Shown here: positions 7,059-15,776 of the stretch, in pieces
How the letters are laid out: the number at the start of each line of letters is the position of its first letter
Numbering within the stretch: the stretch's first letter is position 1
Origin: Lachnospiraceae bacterium
GTDB lineage: Bacteria; Bacillota; Clostridia; Lachnospirales; Lachnospiraceae
DNA length: 64,000 nucleotides
Direction: 5' to 3'
Assembly: GCA_017395635.1 (NCBI GenBank)
Contig: JAFQOE010000037.1
Coordinates: 62,001-126,000, forward strand
Position numbers and translations under genes: made by a program
The notes under the pieces: generated by a model
What the model was told of the DNA's origin: nothing
The model's database searches: none
Seen by the model: the letters and a program-made list of their open reading frames with translations, nothing else

Positions 7059-7493
7059 ATGAAAAAGACATATCGAATGATTATAACTGTATTAGCATTA
7101 TTGGTTATGGTGGTATCGGGAATTCGTATTGATAATTCTAGTGATGTGTTTGTTTCAGATGCAGATTTTTCTTATGTTTCGGATGCTTCGTCAATGTTAA
7201 AGGCTGAATCTTATGAGGTGAATAGAAGATATAGTCAGATTGAACAGCCGAGTTGTTGGAATGGGCATGGTTCGGCTCGTCTTTCTTCCTCTTTATTCAG
7301 ACGTTCTCAGACTCTTGAAAGAAGTCATGAGAGATATGAAATGTCAATTGCTACTTTGGATAGTATATTCAAAGTTGTTTTATTTTCAATTATTATGATT
7401 CTATTTGCAGCAGGCGGTACAGGGCTTTCTATGCCGATTCGATGCCTGTTGTGTTATATCCATGGACTAGATGGAAAAAAGAGAATAGCCTAA
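7059..7493 (+). CDS. small membrane/secreted protein of unknown function
   Basis: I do not recognise this 144-residue protein. ATG 7059 is chosen over upstream starts because GGGAAGG lies 8 bp before it and the promoter lies just upstream. The N-terminus (MKKTYRMIITVLALLVMVVSG) is a signal peptide or membrane anchor. A Ser-rich, partly basic middle follows (about 30-95), then a second hydrophobic helix near residues 105-125 (VVLFSIIMILFAAGGTGL) and a short basic tail. This arrangement would place the middle outside the cell if both helices span the membrane. It precedes the Na/Pi cotransporter by 79 bp and could be co-transcribed with it. Confidence 0.6.
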   Translation: MKKTYRMIITVLALLVMVVSGIRIDNSSDVFVSDADFSYVSDASSMLKAESYEVNRRYSQIEQPSCWNGHGSARLSSSLFRRSQTLERSHERYEMSIATLDSIFKVVLFSIIMILFAAGGTGLSMPIRCLLCYIHGLDGKKRIA

Positions 7494-7572
7494 TTATGTT
7501 CAATGTTGTATACGGAATGCAATTATGCGTTTCGTCTTATTTTCGTGTGCAAAAAAGGAGAAATGAAAAGAG

Positions 7573-9213
7573 ATGAAGTTCACAGACATAATGGGACTAT
7601 TAGGAGGATTGGCGCTATTTTTATATGGAATGCAGATGATGAGCGCTGGTTTGGAAGCAGCCGCTGGTAACAAGATGAAGCAGATTTTGGAAAAGCTTAC
7701 TGCAAATCGTTTTTTAGGTGTTTTAGTTGGTGCTGTTATTACAGCAATTATTCAGTCATCATCAGCAACCACTGTAATGGTTGTAGGTTTTGTTAATTCG
7801 GGAATGATGACTTTACGCCAGGCAGTATGGATTATTATGGGTGCTAATATTGGAACCACTATTACGGGACAGTTGATTGCGTTAGATGTTGGTGCGATTG
7901 CTCCTATTATTGCGTTTTTAGGTGTTGCAGTTGTTGTATTTTCAAAAAATGTAAAATTACATCATATTGGTAATATTTTTGCCGGATTGGGTATCCTATT
8001 TATTGGTATGGATATGATGGGGGCTGCAATGAAGCCTTTACAGAATTCACAAGCTTTTGTGGATATGTTAACAACATTTGAAAATCCGGTTCTTGGTATT
8101 CTTGCAGGAACAATCTTTACAGCTATTATCCAATCCTCTTCAGCGTCTGTTGGTATTTTACAGGCTTTGTCAGCTAGTGGGATTATTGGACTTTCAAGTG
8201 CTGCTTATGTATTGTTCGGTATGAATATTGGTACATGTATTACGGCGTTCCTTGCATCCATCGGAACGAATCGTAATGCGAGACGTACAACAGTGATACA
8301 TGTCTCATTTAATGTGATTGGTACATGTATCTTTACAACCCTTTGTATACTTACACCATTGGTTGCATTTATGGAGAGTTTAGCACCTGGTAATGGTCCG
8401 GCGCAGATTGCAAACTTGCATACTATATTTAATATTGTAACAACCTGTTTGTTGATTCCGTTTGGTAATCTTCTTGCAAAGTTTTCTGAGAAGATTCTTC
8501 CTGATGTAGAGGAAGAGGATGGTGTGATTAAGCTTCAGTATCTTCCGAGTCTCAAGAGCATTGAAGAAGACAGACTTGGTTTGTCTGCAATCAGTATGGA
8601 CGCTACAAAGAATGAGATTCATCGCATGATGGTGATGGCAAAGAAGAATATTTCTTTGAGTTTTGATGCATTTATGAATCGTAATACAGATTTGATTGAA
8701 GAGGTTGATCAAACGGAAGAATACATTGATTTCTTAAACAAAGAGATTTCAAAGTATATATCAAAAGTAATTACCCATGAACGTAATGAATACGGAAGTA
8801 AGATTTTGAATGCATATTTCAAGATTACAAGTAATGTGGAACGTATTGGTGATCACGCAATCAATATTTGTGGTTATTCAAAGATGTTAAAAGAGAGAAA
8901 TATCCAGTTTTCTGAGATTGCACAGAAGGAAATTCGAGAGATGAAAGCCATATGTGATTCTTTGATGGAGCATTTGTTGAATCCGGAAGCAGATGCAGTA
9001 GAAAGCTATGGTGTGATTGCATCCATGGAACAGAAGATTGATGATATGACAAAACAGTATAGAGAGAACATGTTAGAGAGAATTTCAAAGGGTACATGTA
9101 CAGATGAAGGAAGTATTTTGTATTCTGAGATGTTGACAGACTTTGAGCGAATTGGAGATCATGCTTTGAATATTTCAAAGGAAATGACAGAAATTCAGAT
9201 TGCTCAACAATAA
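7573..9213 (+). CDS. Na+/phosphate cotransporter family protein with C-terminal PhoU domain
   Basis: A 546-residue membrane protein of the NptA/YjbB type. The N-terminal 310 residues contain two inverted Na_Pi_cotrans repeats, each with the QSSSA signature (IIQSSSATTVMVVG and IIQSSSASVGILQA) and flanking glycine-rich helices. Residues about 340-546 form a cytoplasmic PhoU-like helical bundle with the paired acidic motif ERIGDHA occurring twice (near 435 and 530). The family moves inorganic phosphate with sodium, and the PhoU part is thought to control flux. ATG 7573 follows an AGGAG at 12 bp. The 297-bp gap after it is largely the foldback element. No pho regulator is adjacent. Confidence 0.9.
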   Translation: MKFTDIMGLLGGLALFLYGMQMMSAGLEAAAGNKMKQILEKLTANRFLGVLVGAVITAIIQSSSATTVMVVGFVNSGMMTLRQAVWIIMGANIGTTITGQLIALDVGAIAPIIAFLGVAVVVFSKNVKLHHIGNIFAGLGILFIGMDMMGAAMKPLQNSQAFVDMLTTFENPVLGILAGTIFTAIIQSSSASVGILQALSASGIIGLSSAAYVLFGMNIGTCITAFLASIGTNRNARRTTVIHVSFNVIGTCIFTTLCILTPLVAFMESLAPGNGPAQIANLHTIFNIVTTCLLIPFGNLLAKFSEKILPDVEEEDGVIKLQYLPSLKSIEEDRLGLSAISMDATKNEIHRMMVMAKKNISLSFDAFMNRNTDLIEEVDQTEEYIDFLNKEISKYISKVITHERNEYGSKILNAYFKITSNVERIGDHAINICGYSKMLKERNIQFSEIAQKEIREMKAICDSLMEHLLNPEADAVESYGVIASMEQKIDDMTKQYRENMLERISKGTCTDEGSILYSEMLTDFERIGDHALNISKEMTEIQIAQQ

Positions 9214-9255
9214 TTACACATGCATGTCGACCAACTTGCATAAGTAGATTGTAAG

Positions 9256-9463
9256 TAGGCGTTTGCGAAACTTAAGTTTGTATTGTAATGCTTGCGCAAA
9301 TTTAACATACCAACGCAGGACGTTTGCACTTGCCACAATGCGTAGCGGTACTAAGTTCGACAATGTCTCACTAAGTACCGACGGATTGTGAAGCACCTGC
9401 TTATGGTACTTGTTAAACTTGCGCAAGGCAATGAAAGTTTTTGGTGAGTTTTGCAAACGCCTA
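9256..9463 (+). mobile_element. foldback MITE-like element, full copy 1
   Basis: A 208-bp element bounded by TAGGCGTTTGCGAAACT on the left and the inverse of TAGGCGTTTGCAAAACT on the right (terminal inverted repeats with one mismatch in 17). The two halves are complementary along most of their length, with shared blocks such as CTTGCGCAA, TTTAACA, GCAGG and CGGTACT, so a transcript would fold into one long hairpin. No coding capacity is present. Copy 2 at 51657-51862 is about 90% identical by eye. No perfect target-site duplication is evident, although TAGATTGTAA and TAGATTATAA flank the two ends. It separates the Na/Pi and Ca2+-ATPase genes. Confidence 0.8.
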
Positions 9464-9510
9464 ATAGATTATAAAGAATGTGGGGTGGGTTCATGAAAGG
9501 AGAGATAGAC

Positions 9511-12123
9511 ATGAAAGATATCTATCAAATGAAGACAGATGAGCTTTATAGTCATATAGGTTCCAATGAGAAAGGTTTGACTAGTGACGAAGTAAGGGAT
9601 AGAAAAGAGAAGTATGGAGACAATGTTTTAGAAGAAGGTAAGAGAAAGACTGCTTTGCAGGTGTTTTTTGAGCAGTTTTGTGATTTGCTTGTAATCATAT
9701 TGATTATTGCAGCAGTGATTTCCATGTTGTCCGGTAATATAGAAAGTACGATTGTTATCTTTGTAGTTATTATTTTGAATGCTATTTTGGGGACGGTTCA
9801 GTATGTGAAAGCGGAGAAATCGTTGGATTCTTTGAAAGCATTATCCTCTCCGCATGCAAAGGTGATACGTGATGGTAATAAAATAGAAATACCGTCGAAA
9901 GAAGTTGTGCCGGGAGATTTGTTATTGTTAGAAGCTGGAGATATGATTGTGGCAGATGGTAGAGTTCTACACAATTATTCCTTGCAGGTAAACGAAAGTT
10001 CTTTGACCGGTGAGTCCACGAATGTAGATAAAGCGGATGTGGTATTAGAAGGTGAGCTTCCTTTGGGAGATCGCATTAATATGGTGTATTCCGGTACCCT
10101 TGTTACCTATGGCCGTGCAGAGGTTCTTGTGACCGGAACGGGTATGCAGACAGAAATGGGTAAGATTGCAGGATTGATGAATGCAACCAAGGAAAAGCGT
10201 ACACCGTTACAGGTAAGTTTAGATGGATTTAGCAAACGTCTTGCCATTATTATCATAGCGATTTGTATTGTTGTATTTGCGTTGCAGATGTACCAAGGAA
10301 CGGCCTTGTTGGATTCCTTGATGTTTGCGGTTGCTTTGGCGGTAGCTGCAATTCCGGAAGCATTAGGTTCCATTGTAACCATTGTGCAGGCGATGGGAAC
10401 ACAGAAAATGGCTGCAGACAACGCGATTATGAAGGAGCTTAAGGCAGTAGAAAGTCTAGGGTGTGTATCGGTTATATGTTCGGATAAGACAGGTACCTTA
10501 ACACAGAACAAAATGACGGTAACAGATGTTTATATTAATGGTGCATGCATTAAGCCTGAGGATTTGGATATTACAGTACAGCTTCATCGATATTTGCTAT
10601 ATACAGCAATTTTGAATAATGATTCCAGTATTCGTGATGGAAAGGGAATTGGCGACCCTACAGAGTCCTGTTTATTAATCATGGCAGAAAATGCAGGTCT
10701 TACTAAGAAAGGTATTGATGAAGAAGTAATCCGGGATATGATGCCAAGAATGGAAGAGCTTCCGTTTGATTCCGACAGAAAGCTTATGAGTACGAAGTAT
10801 CATATTCATGGTATACCAACCGTGCTTACCAAGGGAGCGGTGGATGTCTTGTTAGACCGCATTGACAACATTGCTACGGTAGATGGTGTTCGTCCTTTGT
10901 CAGAGCAGGACAAAGAAGCAATTATTGCACAAAATCAACGCTTTTCGGAAAATGGATTGCGTGTTTTGGCATTTGCATATAAGGAAGTAGATGCGAATGA
11001 AACCTTATCTTTTGAAAATGAAAATGGATATACTTTCATTGGTTTAGTGGCGATGATTGATCCGCCAAGAGAGGAATCCAAGCAGGCGGTAGCGGATGCA
11101 AAGGAAGCCGGCATTAAGACGATTATGATAACTGGTGACCACAAGGTAACTGCTTCTGCAATTGCAAAGCAAATTGGGATTTACAGCGATGGGGATTTGG
11201 CGGTAACGGGAACAGAGTTAGATGCAATGTCAGATGAGATGTTGGATCAGATTCTTCCACAGATTTCAGTATATGCAAGAGTTTCGCCAGAGAACAAGAT
11301 TCGAATTGTAGATGCATGGCAAAGAAGAGGTAATATTGTTTCGATGACCGGAGATGGTGTCAATGATGCACCGGCTCTTAAGAAGGCGGATATTGGTGTT
11401 GCTATGGGAATTACCGGTACAGAGGTATCGAAAGATGCATCGGCAATGATTTTGTCGGATGACAATTTTGCAACGATTATCAAGGCAGTATTGAATGGTA
11501 GAAATGTATATCGCAATATCAAAAATGCGATTCAGTTCTTACTTTCCGGTAACATGGCAGGTATCTTTACGGTATTATATTGTTGTCTGCTGGCACTTCC
11601 AGCACCATTTAAACCGGTGCACCTATTGTTTATCAATCTGTTGACAGACTCCTTGCCTGCTCTTGCAATTGGTATGGAGCCAACAGATAAGAAATTGCTA
11701 CAAGATAAACCGAGAGATCCGAAGACCGGTATTATGACAAAGGATTTTGTAATGCATTTGTTGGGATATGGTTTGATGATAGCGATTGTTACTATGATAG
11801 CATTTTATATTGGGTTAGGTCCGCAAAAGGATGCAGCCATGGCAAGTACAATGGCATTTGCTACATTAACTTTGGCGAGATTGCTCCATGGTTTTAATTG
11901 TAGAAGTAATCAGTCCATTTTCCGAATCGGATTTATGAGCAATGTTTGGAGTGTTGGAGCATTTATCTTGGGTGTGGCATTTTTAGCAATTGTATTATTT
12001 GTACCGTTTATGAAAAAATTATTTTTTGTGTCAACCTTATCGGGGGGGCAACTTGTATCTATTATAGGATTGGCAATTTTACCAACCGTTTCGATTCAGA
12101 TTACAAGGGCTTTACGAAAATAA
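9511..12123 (+). CDS. P-type Ca2+-transporting ATPase (PMCA/SERCA-like)
   Basis: An 870-residue P2-type ATPase that exports Ca2+ at the expense of ATP. The sequence shows the N-terminal cation-ATPase domain, the actuator motif LTGES, TM4 with AAIPEAL, the phosphorylation motif SDKTGTLT (D325), nucleotide-binding segments, TGDGVNDAPALKKADIG, and about ten membrane helices. Start ATG 9511 is favoured because AGGAG lies 8 bp upstream; ATGs at 9478 and 9493 lack sites. TM4 PEAL and TM6 NLLTDSLPALAIG fit a single-site Ca2+ pump like Listeria LMCA1. The Ca2+/Na+ antiporter gene begins 39 bp downstream, so the two form a calcium-export operon. The foldback element ends 47 bp before the start codon and may contain or separate its promoter. 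Confidence 0.93.
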   Translation: MKDIYQMKTDELYSHIGSNEKGLTSDEVRDRKEKYGDNVLEEGKRKTALQVFFEQFCDLLVIILIIAAVISMLSGNIESTIVIFVVIILNAILGTVQYVKAEKSLDSLKALSSPHAKVIRDGNKIEIPSKEVVPGDLLLLEAGDMIVADGRVLHNYSLQVNESSLTGESTNVDKADVVLEGELPLGDRINMVYSGTLVTYGRAEVLVTGTGMQTEMGKIAGLMNATKEKRTPLQVSLDGFSKRLAIIIIAICIVVFALQMYQGTALLDSLMFAVALAVAAIPEALGSIVTIVQAMGTQKMAADNAIMKELKAVESLGCVSVICSDKTGTLTQNKMTVTDVYINGACIKPEDLDITVQLHRYLLYTAILNNDSSIRDGKGIGDPTESCLLIMAENAGLTKKGIDEEVIRDMMPRMEELPFDSDRKLMSTKYHIHGIPTVLTKGAVDVLLDRIDNIATVDGVRPLSEQDKEAIIAQNQRFSENGLRVLAFAYKEVDANETLSFENENGYTFIGLVAMIDPPREESKQAVADAKEAGIKTIMITGDHKVTASAIAKQIGIYSDGDLAVTGTELDAMSDEMLDQILPQISVYARVSPENKIRIVDAWQRRGNIVSMTGDGVNDAPALKKADIGVAMGITGTEVSKDASAMILSDDNFATIIKAVLNGRNVYRNIKNAIQFLLSGNMAGIFTVLYCCLLALPAPFKPVHLLFINLLTDSLPALAIGMEPTDKKLLQDKPRDPKTGIMTKDFVMHLLGYGLMIAIVTMIAFYIGLGPQKDAAMASTMAFATLTLARLLHGFNCRSNQSIFRIGFMSNVWSVGAFILGVAFLAIVLFVPFMKKLFFVSTLSGGQLVSIIGLAILPTVSIQITRALRK

Positions 12124-12162
12124 AGCATTGTGTTATATTTTATTTACTAAGGAGGAAGAATC

Positions 12163-13134
12163 ATGGAACTATTATTGCAATTTGTGTTATTGGTAGTCGG
12201 CTTTGTTATGTTGGTAAAGGGTGCTGACTGGTTTGTGGATGGAGCGGCTGGAATTGCTGACAAATTTGGAATTCCACAGATGGTAATTGGTCTTACTATT
12301 GTTGCGATGGGTACATCTGCGCCGGAAGCTGCGGTAAGTGTGACTGCTGCTTTGAAGGGAAGTGCAGCGATTACCATTGGTAATGTTGTAGGAAGTAACA
12401 TTATGAATATTTTGATTATTTTGGGTGTTACAGCGGTGATTACTTCGGTGGCAATAGCGAAGTCTACTTTGAAGATTGAGTTGCCGATTATGTTGCTTAT
12501 TACTGTCATGTTAATGGTGATGGGATATACTGGTAATGAAGTGAGTCGTGTGGAAGGTGTTATCATGTGGGTTGCATTTATTGCATACCTAACATATCTC
12601 TTTATTGTAGCTAAGAATAATCCGCAACCGTCAAGTGAGGAAGAAGAAAAGAAAAAGTCGATTTGGTTACTGATTGCTTTGGTTCCAATTGGTCTTGCTT
12701 TGATAGTGTTTGGAAGTGATATCGCAGTAGATGCAGCTACGAATATCGCGAAAGCGGCTGGTTTAAGTGATCATTTTATCGGTCTTACAATTGTAGCACT
12801 TGGAACATCATTACCGGAGTTGTTTACTTCTGTATCTGCTGCTAGAAAGGGTAATGCAGATATTGCAATTGGTAATATTGTAGGAAGTAATATCTTCAAT
12901 ATTTTATTCGTTGTAGGTACATCTGCAATTATTACACCGGTAGTATTTGAGTCAAAGTTCCTGATTGATATGCTTGTTGCAATCGCGGCAGGAGTGTTGT
13001 TGTGGGTATGTACATTTAAGAGTAAACAGTTAAAGCGTCCTCATGGTGCAATTATGCTTGTGGGTTATGCTGTGTATTTTGTATATTTATTAAAGTTTGC
13101 AGATAAAGCAGCAGCGTTGATTGAAAAACTGTAA
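12163..13134 (+). CDS. Ca2+/Na+ antiporter (CaCA family, YrbG-like)
   Basis: A 323-residue membrane antiporter with the internal duplication typical of the family. Both halves carry the alpha-repeat GLTIVAxGTSxPE ([18 protein letters not shown] near residue 45 and [18 protein letters not shown] near 205), each followed by an AIGNxVGSNIxNI helix. About ten helices are predicted, split by a charged cytoplasmic loop (SSEEEEKKK near 160). It would extrude Ca2+ using the Na+ or H+ gradient and complements the upstream P-type pump. A strong AAGGAGGAAG site precedes ATG 12163. A perfect palindrome downstream probably ends the operon. Confidence 0.92.
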   Translation: MELLLQFVLLVVGFVMLVKGADWFVDGAAGIADKFGIPQMVIGLTIVAMGTSAPEAAVSVTAALKGSAAITIGNVVGSNIMNILIILGVTAVITSVAIAKSTLKIELPIMLLITVMLMVMGYTGNEVSRVEGVIMWVAFIAYLTYLFIVAKNNPQPSSEEEEKKKSIWLLIALVPIGLALIVFGSDIAVDAATNIAKAAGLSDHFIGLTIVALGTSLPELFTSVSAARKGNADIAIGNIVGSNIFNILFVVGTSAIITPVVFESKFLIDMLVAIAAGVLLWVCTFKSKQLKRPHGAIMLVGYAVYFVYLLKFADKAAALIEKL

Positions 13135-13208
13135 TGGTTCAATACAGGGTAATGGATTTACGAATTGTAACTATGAAGGTACTGAATAGTTATGTTCATA
13201 AAATGATA

Positions 13209-13238
13209 AGAAGGTCAGGCACATGTGCCTGACCTTCT
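13209..13238 (+). terminator. perfect 30-bp palindrome, likely terminator of the calcium operon
   Basis: The half-site AGAAGGTCAGGCACA is followed directly by its exact reverse complement. The stem is strong but the following bases (ATTAATG) are a poor U-tract, so it could alternatively be a recognition site or an mRNA-stabilising hairpin. Confidence 0.6.
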
Positions 13239-13262
13239 ATTAATGAGGGGGGAGAGGATTTC

Positions 13263-13281
13263 AGTACAACTAAGTTGTACT
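13263..13281. promoter_or_regulatory. 19-bp operator-like inverted repeat
   Basis: AGTACAACT, a single A, then AGTTGTACT: perfect nine-base arms. The size and symmetry suit a dimeric repressor. Its position (about 215 bp before the Dabb gene) does not identify the regulated promoter. Confidence 0.45.
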
Positions 13282-13494
13282 ATATGAAAAGCTCTTACGA
13301 GACATAATATACTTGTGATTTGTGAACAAACTGTGTTTAAAATGTTTTACTTCTGTGAAAATTATGGTTTGAAAGTAACAGTTCAGAAATAGGTTTCATT
13401 TTTTGAAATAATGTAGTAAGATAAAGAATAGTAAATGCTGGTAACTGCGAAGCGATGGAGCAGTTATGAAAGCTTAATAATAAGGAGGAGAGGT

Positions 13495-13797
13495 ATGGTT
13501 CGCCATTTGATTTTATGGAAATTAAAGGAAAGTTTAACTGTTGAAGAAAAAAAGCAGGTTTTATTAGATATGAAAGAGAATCTGGAAGGTTTGGTTGGAA
13601 TGGTTCCGGGTCTTGTGAGTCTTAAGATTGTGATAAATGAAATGGAATCATCCAATGCAGACGTAATGTTGGATAGTGTGTTGGAGAGTGAAGAAGCGTT
13701 GAAAGGGTATCAGGGACATCCTGATCATGTGGCAGTTGCCAATACATATGTAAGACCATTTACAGAGGTTCGTATGTGTATGGACTATGTAGAATAA
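13495..13797 (+). CDS. Dabb (stress-responsive alpha/beta barrel) family protein
   Basis: A 100-residue protein starting [12 protein letters not shown], the typical first strand of dimeric alpha/beta-barrel (Dabb) proteins, with a helix of about 30 residues, a [10 protein letters not shown] strand and the conserved [18 protein letters not shown] near the end. The family is widespread and often linked to stress, but its activity is mostly unknown. ATG 13495 is chosen because AAGGAGGAG lies 4 bp upstream; an earlier in-frame start at 13435 has no site. It stands alone, 91 bp before the ABC ATPase gene. Confidence 0.88.
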   Translation: MVRHLILWKLKESLTVEEKKQVLLDMKENLEGLVGMVPGLVSLKIVINEMESSNADVMLDSVLESEEALKGYQGHPDHVAVANTYVRPFTEVRMCMDYVE

Positions 13798-13888
13798 TAG
13801 AGTCGAATGCATATATAGTTGCCTGTTCGAGGATAGCGGAATATATGTAAATTTAGTCGTAACTGTATTAAGAAGAGGATGGAAGACA

Positions 13889-14647
13889 ATGAAAGTTATT
13901 GAAATGAATCATGTCAAGAAAAGCTTTGGTAATAAGGAAGTTTTGAAAGATATTAGTTTTGCTGTGGAAGAAGGAGAAGTGGTTTCTATAATTGGACCAT
14001 CCGGTTCCGGTAAATCTACCCTTCTTCGTTGTGCTACCTTTTTAGAGCGAATGGACGGTGGAACCATTACTTATATGAATGAGGAAGTGGTAAGGGAACA
14101 CCTTGGACGTTCTGTATATCCTACACAGAAGCAACTTCGTCAGGTGTGTAATTGTTTTGGTTTGGTATTCCAGAATTTTAATTTGTTTCCACACTATTCA
14201 GTATTGAAGAATATTATGGATGCACCGATGAGTATTCAGAAACGGAATGAGAAAGAAGTCTATGAGGAAGTGAAAGAGCTTTTGCTGAAGGTGGGATTAT
14301 CAGATAAGGAGAATGCGTATCCTTGTGAGCTTTCCGGTGGTCAGCAGCAACGTGTGGCCATTGCAAGAGCATTGGCGATGAAACCAAAGATGTTATATTT
14401 TGATGAACCTACATCTGCACTTGATCCGGAGCTTACGGCAGAAATCCTAAAGATTATGAAAGAGCTTGCAGCAGAGAATATGACAATGGTTATTGTTACA
14501 CATGAGATTGATTTTGCAAAGGCAGTTTCTGATAGAGTGATTTTTATGGATGAAGGTGTGATTGTGGAGGAAGGTTCACCGAGGGATGTGATTGATCATC
14601 CAAGAAATCTGAGAACACAAGAATTCCTGAAAAAGTTGAATTATTAA
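13889..14647 (+). CDS. polar amino-acid ABC transporter ATP-binding protein (GlnQ-like), orphan
   Basis: A 252-residue ABC ATPase close to GlnQ/HisP. It shows Walker [10 protein letters not shown] (36-44), the Q-loop region [17 protein letters not shown], signature [15 protein letters not shown], Walker [16 protein letters not shown] and the switch histidine VTHE. An insertion (about 66-90, [19 protein letters not shown]) widens the segment before the Q-loop. Such proteins normally sit with a permease and a solute-binding protein. Neither is adjacent here, since the next gene is a CarD-type regulator after a strong terminator. It may serve a permease encoded elsewhere. Confidence 0.9.
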   Translation: MKVIEMNHVKKSFGNKEVLKDISFAVEEGEVVSIIGPSGSGKSTLLRCATFLERMDGGTITYMNEEVVREHLGRSVYPTQKQLRQVCNCFGLVFQNFNLFPHYSVLKNIMDAPMSIQKRNEKEVYEEVKELLLKVGLSDKENAYPCELSGGQQQRVAIARALAMKPKMLYFDEPTSALDPELTAEILKIMKELAAENMTMVIVTHEIDFAKAVSDRVIFMDEGVIVEEGSPRDVIDHPRNLRTQEFLKKLNY

Positions 14648-14697
14648 GAATGGATAAAGTTGACATAATGTATGTCGACGATATGGAATCTGTGATG

Positions 14698-14745
14698 AAA
14701 AAGCAAGAAAGAATGTTCGTTTTAGGGCATTCTTTCTTGCTTTTT
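14698..14745 (+). terminator. strong terminator after the orphan ABC ATPase gene
   Basis: AAAAAGCAAGAAAGAATG (14698-14715) pairs perfectly with CATTCTTTCTTGCTTTTT (14728-14745). A-rich and T-rich arms would also allow function on the other strand. Confidence 0.9.
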
Positions 14746-14921
14746 GAGACTTTACGAATCTGAGTTGGAAACAAAAGTAAGCTTTGTATATTTTGTGCAA
14801 ATGTGTGAAATAATATTATTAATATAAATGATAATTGGATGGAGATTCGGGTGTTGTAAAAATGCACAATAATTTTTTAGGTGTAGTGTGAAAAACGCAG
14901 AAAATGGGAAAAACGAATAAA

Positions 14922-14951
14922 TTGACTTACAAAATTTTACTAAATTTGATA
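14922..14951 (+). promoter_or_regulatory. probable promoter of the CarD-like gene
   Basis: TTGACT (14922-14927) is a good -35 box. The -10 is less clear: TTGATA at 14946-14951 (18-bp spacer) is the best fit, overlapping a TATTAT further on. Confidence 0.45.
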
Positions 14952-15002
14952 TTATTAATACAGTCGCGAAAGTTGGCCTTATTTTAGAAAGAGAGGAGAA
15001 AA

Positions 15003-15524
15003 ATGTTTAGTATTGGTGAGTATATCGTTTATGGAATGAATGGTGTATGTAGGGTGGAAGAGATTGGACCGATGAGCTTGGGTGGTGTAGACAGTGACAA
15101 GGTGTATTATACACTATTACCCCTATACACAAAAGGAAGCAGAGTGTTTACACCTGTGGATAATCAGAAGGTTATTATGAGACCGGTTATTAGTGAACAG
15201 GAAGTGTGTCAGTTGATTGATGACATACAGAATATTGAAGAGATTGACGTGACAGATGACAAACGAAGAGAGTTAGCATACAAAGAAGCAGTGAAGTCTT
15301 GTGATTGTAGAGAGCTGATTCGTATTATTAACACAACTCGTAAGAGAAAACAAGAGCGTTTAGCTCAAGGAAAGAAGATATCAGCTTGCGATGAGCGTTA
15401 TTTGAAGCAGGCTCAGGATACTTTATATGGTGAGTTTGCAATTAGTTTGAAGATTGAAAAAGGTGAAGTTGAGGAGTTCATTTCGAGCAGAATGAAAACG
15501 CCTAAGATGGCTCCGGCGTCATAA
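15003..15524 (+). CDS. CarD-family transcriptional regulator
   Basis: A 173-residue protein. Residues 1-60 form a CarD/TRCF RNA-polymerase-interacting domain (MFSIGEYIVYGMNGVCRVEEI...YYTLLPLY...VFTPVDN), and the rest is a helical C-terminal domain with basic stretches (TTRKRKQERLAQGKK). CarD-type proteins bind the RNA polymerase beta subunit and tune initiation at rRNA and other promoters. GAGAGGAGA precedes ATG 15003 by 2-6 bp. The gene is alone between terminators. Clostridia often carry several small CarD paralogues, so its exact regulon cannot be guessed. Confidence 0.88.
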   Translation: MFSIGEYIVYGMNGVCRVEEIGPMSLGGVDSDKVYYTLLPLYTKGSRVFTPVDNQKVIMRPVISEQEVCQLIDDIQNIEEIDVTDDKRRELAYKEAVKSCDCRELIRIINTTRKRKQERLAQGKKISACDERYLKQAQDTLYGEFAISLKIEKGEVEEFISSRMKTPKMAPAS

Positions 15525-15543
15525 GTGAATACGATAGGATGAA

Positions 15544-15585
15544 GCGGTTAGTACTTTTGAAAGAAGGTCCTAACCGTTTTTTACC
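15544..15585 (+). terminator. terminator of the CarD-like gene
   Basis: CGGTTAG (15544-15550) pairs with CTAACCG ahead of TTTTTTA, with a 17-18-base loop that can pair slightly further. Confidence 0.75.
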
Positions 15586-15776
15586 TTATTTGTTCTCTGT
15601 GTTTTCTATTGCGCATATTTGCTTGCATTCTGGAAAGATATTCGTTACAATGTGCTTTGTGCATTGTGAAACAATTGCTAAAAGTCGATATATGACAAAT
15701 GCAAAGTATTTTCGAATGTGGCTTTAAATGGTTATGAATTGAAAATCTATAATGTCAGAGGTAGGAGTTGGATAGA

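Larger units (their letters stand above)
13135..13494. other. intergenic region with two palindromes
   Basis: This 360-bp gap contains a perfect 30-bp palindrome (13209-13238) and a 19-bp operator-like palindrome (13263-13281), each listed separately. The remainder is AT-rich and carries no open frame of note. I could not place a confident promoter for the Dabb gene, although TTGAAA at 13403-13408 might be a -35 box. Confidence 0.5.
14648..15002. other. intergenic region between the ABC ATPase and CarD-like genes
   Basis: The 355-bp gap holds a small near-palindrome (GTTGACAT 14659-14666 with ATGTCGAC 14672-14679), a strong terminator (14698-14745) and a possible promoter near 14922-14951. 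The segment 14750-14920 is AT-rich with no structure I can name. Confidence 0.5.

Noticed and set aside
9214-9456. Minus-strand frames within and beside the foldback element as a transposase gene
   Set aside because: Short, without start signals or motifs; the element is palindromic, which produces spurious frames on both strands.
15539-15727. 62-codon frame after the CarD-like gene
   Set aside because: Its first codons lie in the terminator hairpin and no ribosome-binding site precedes it.
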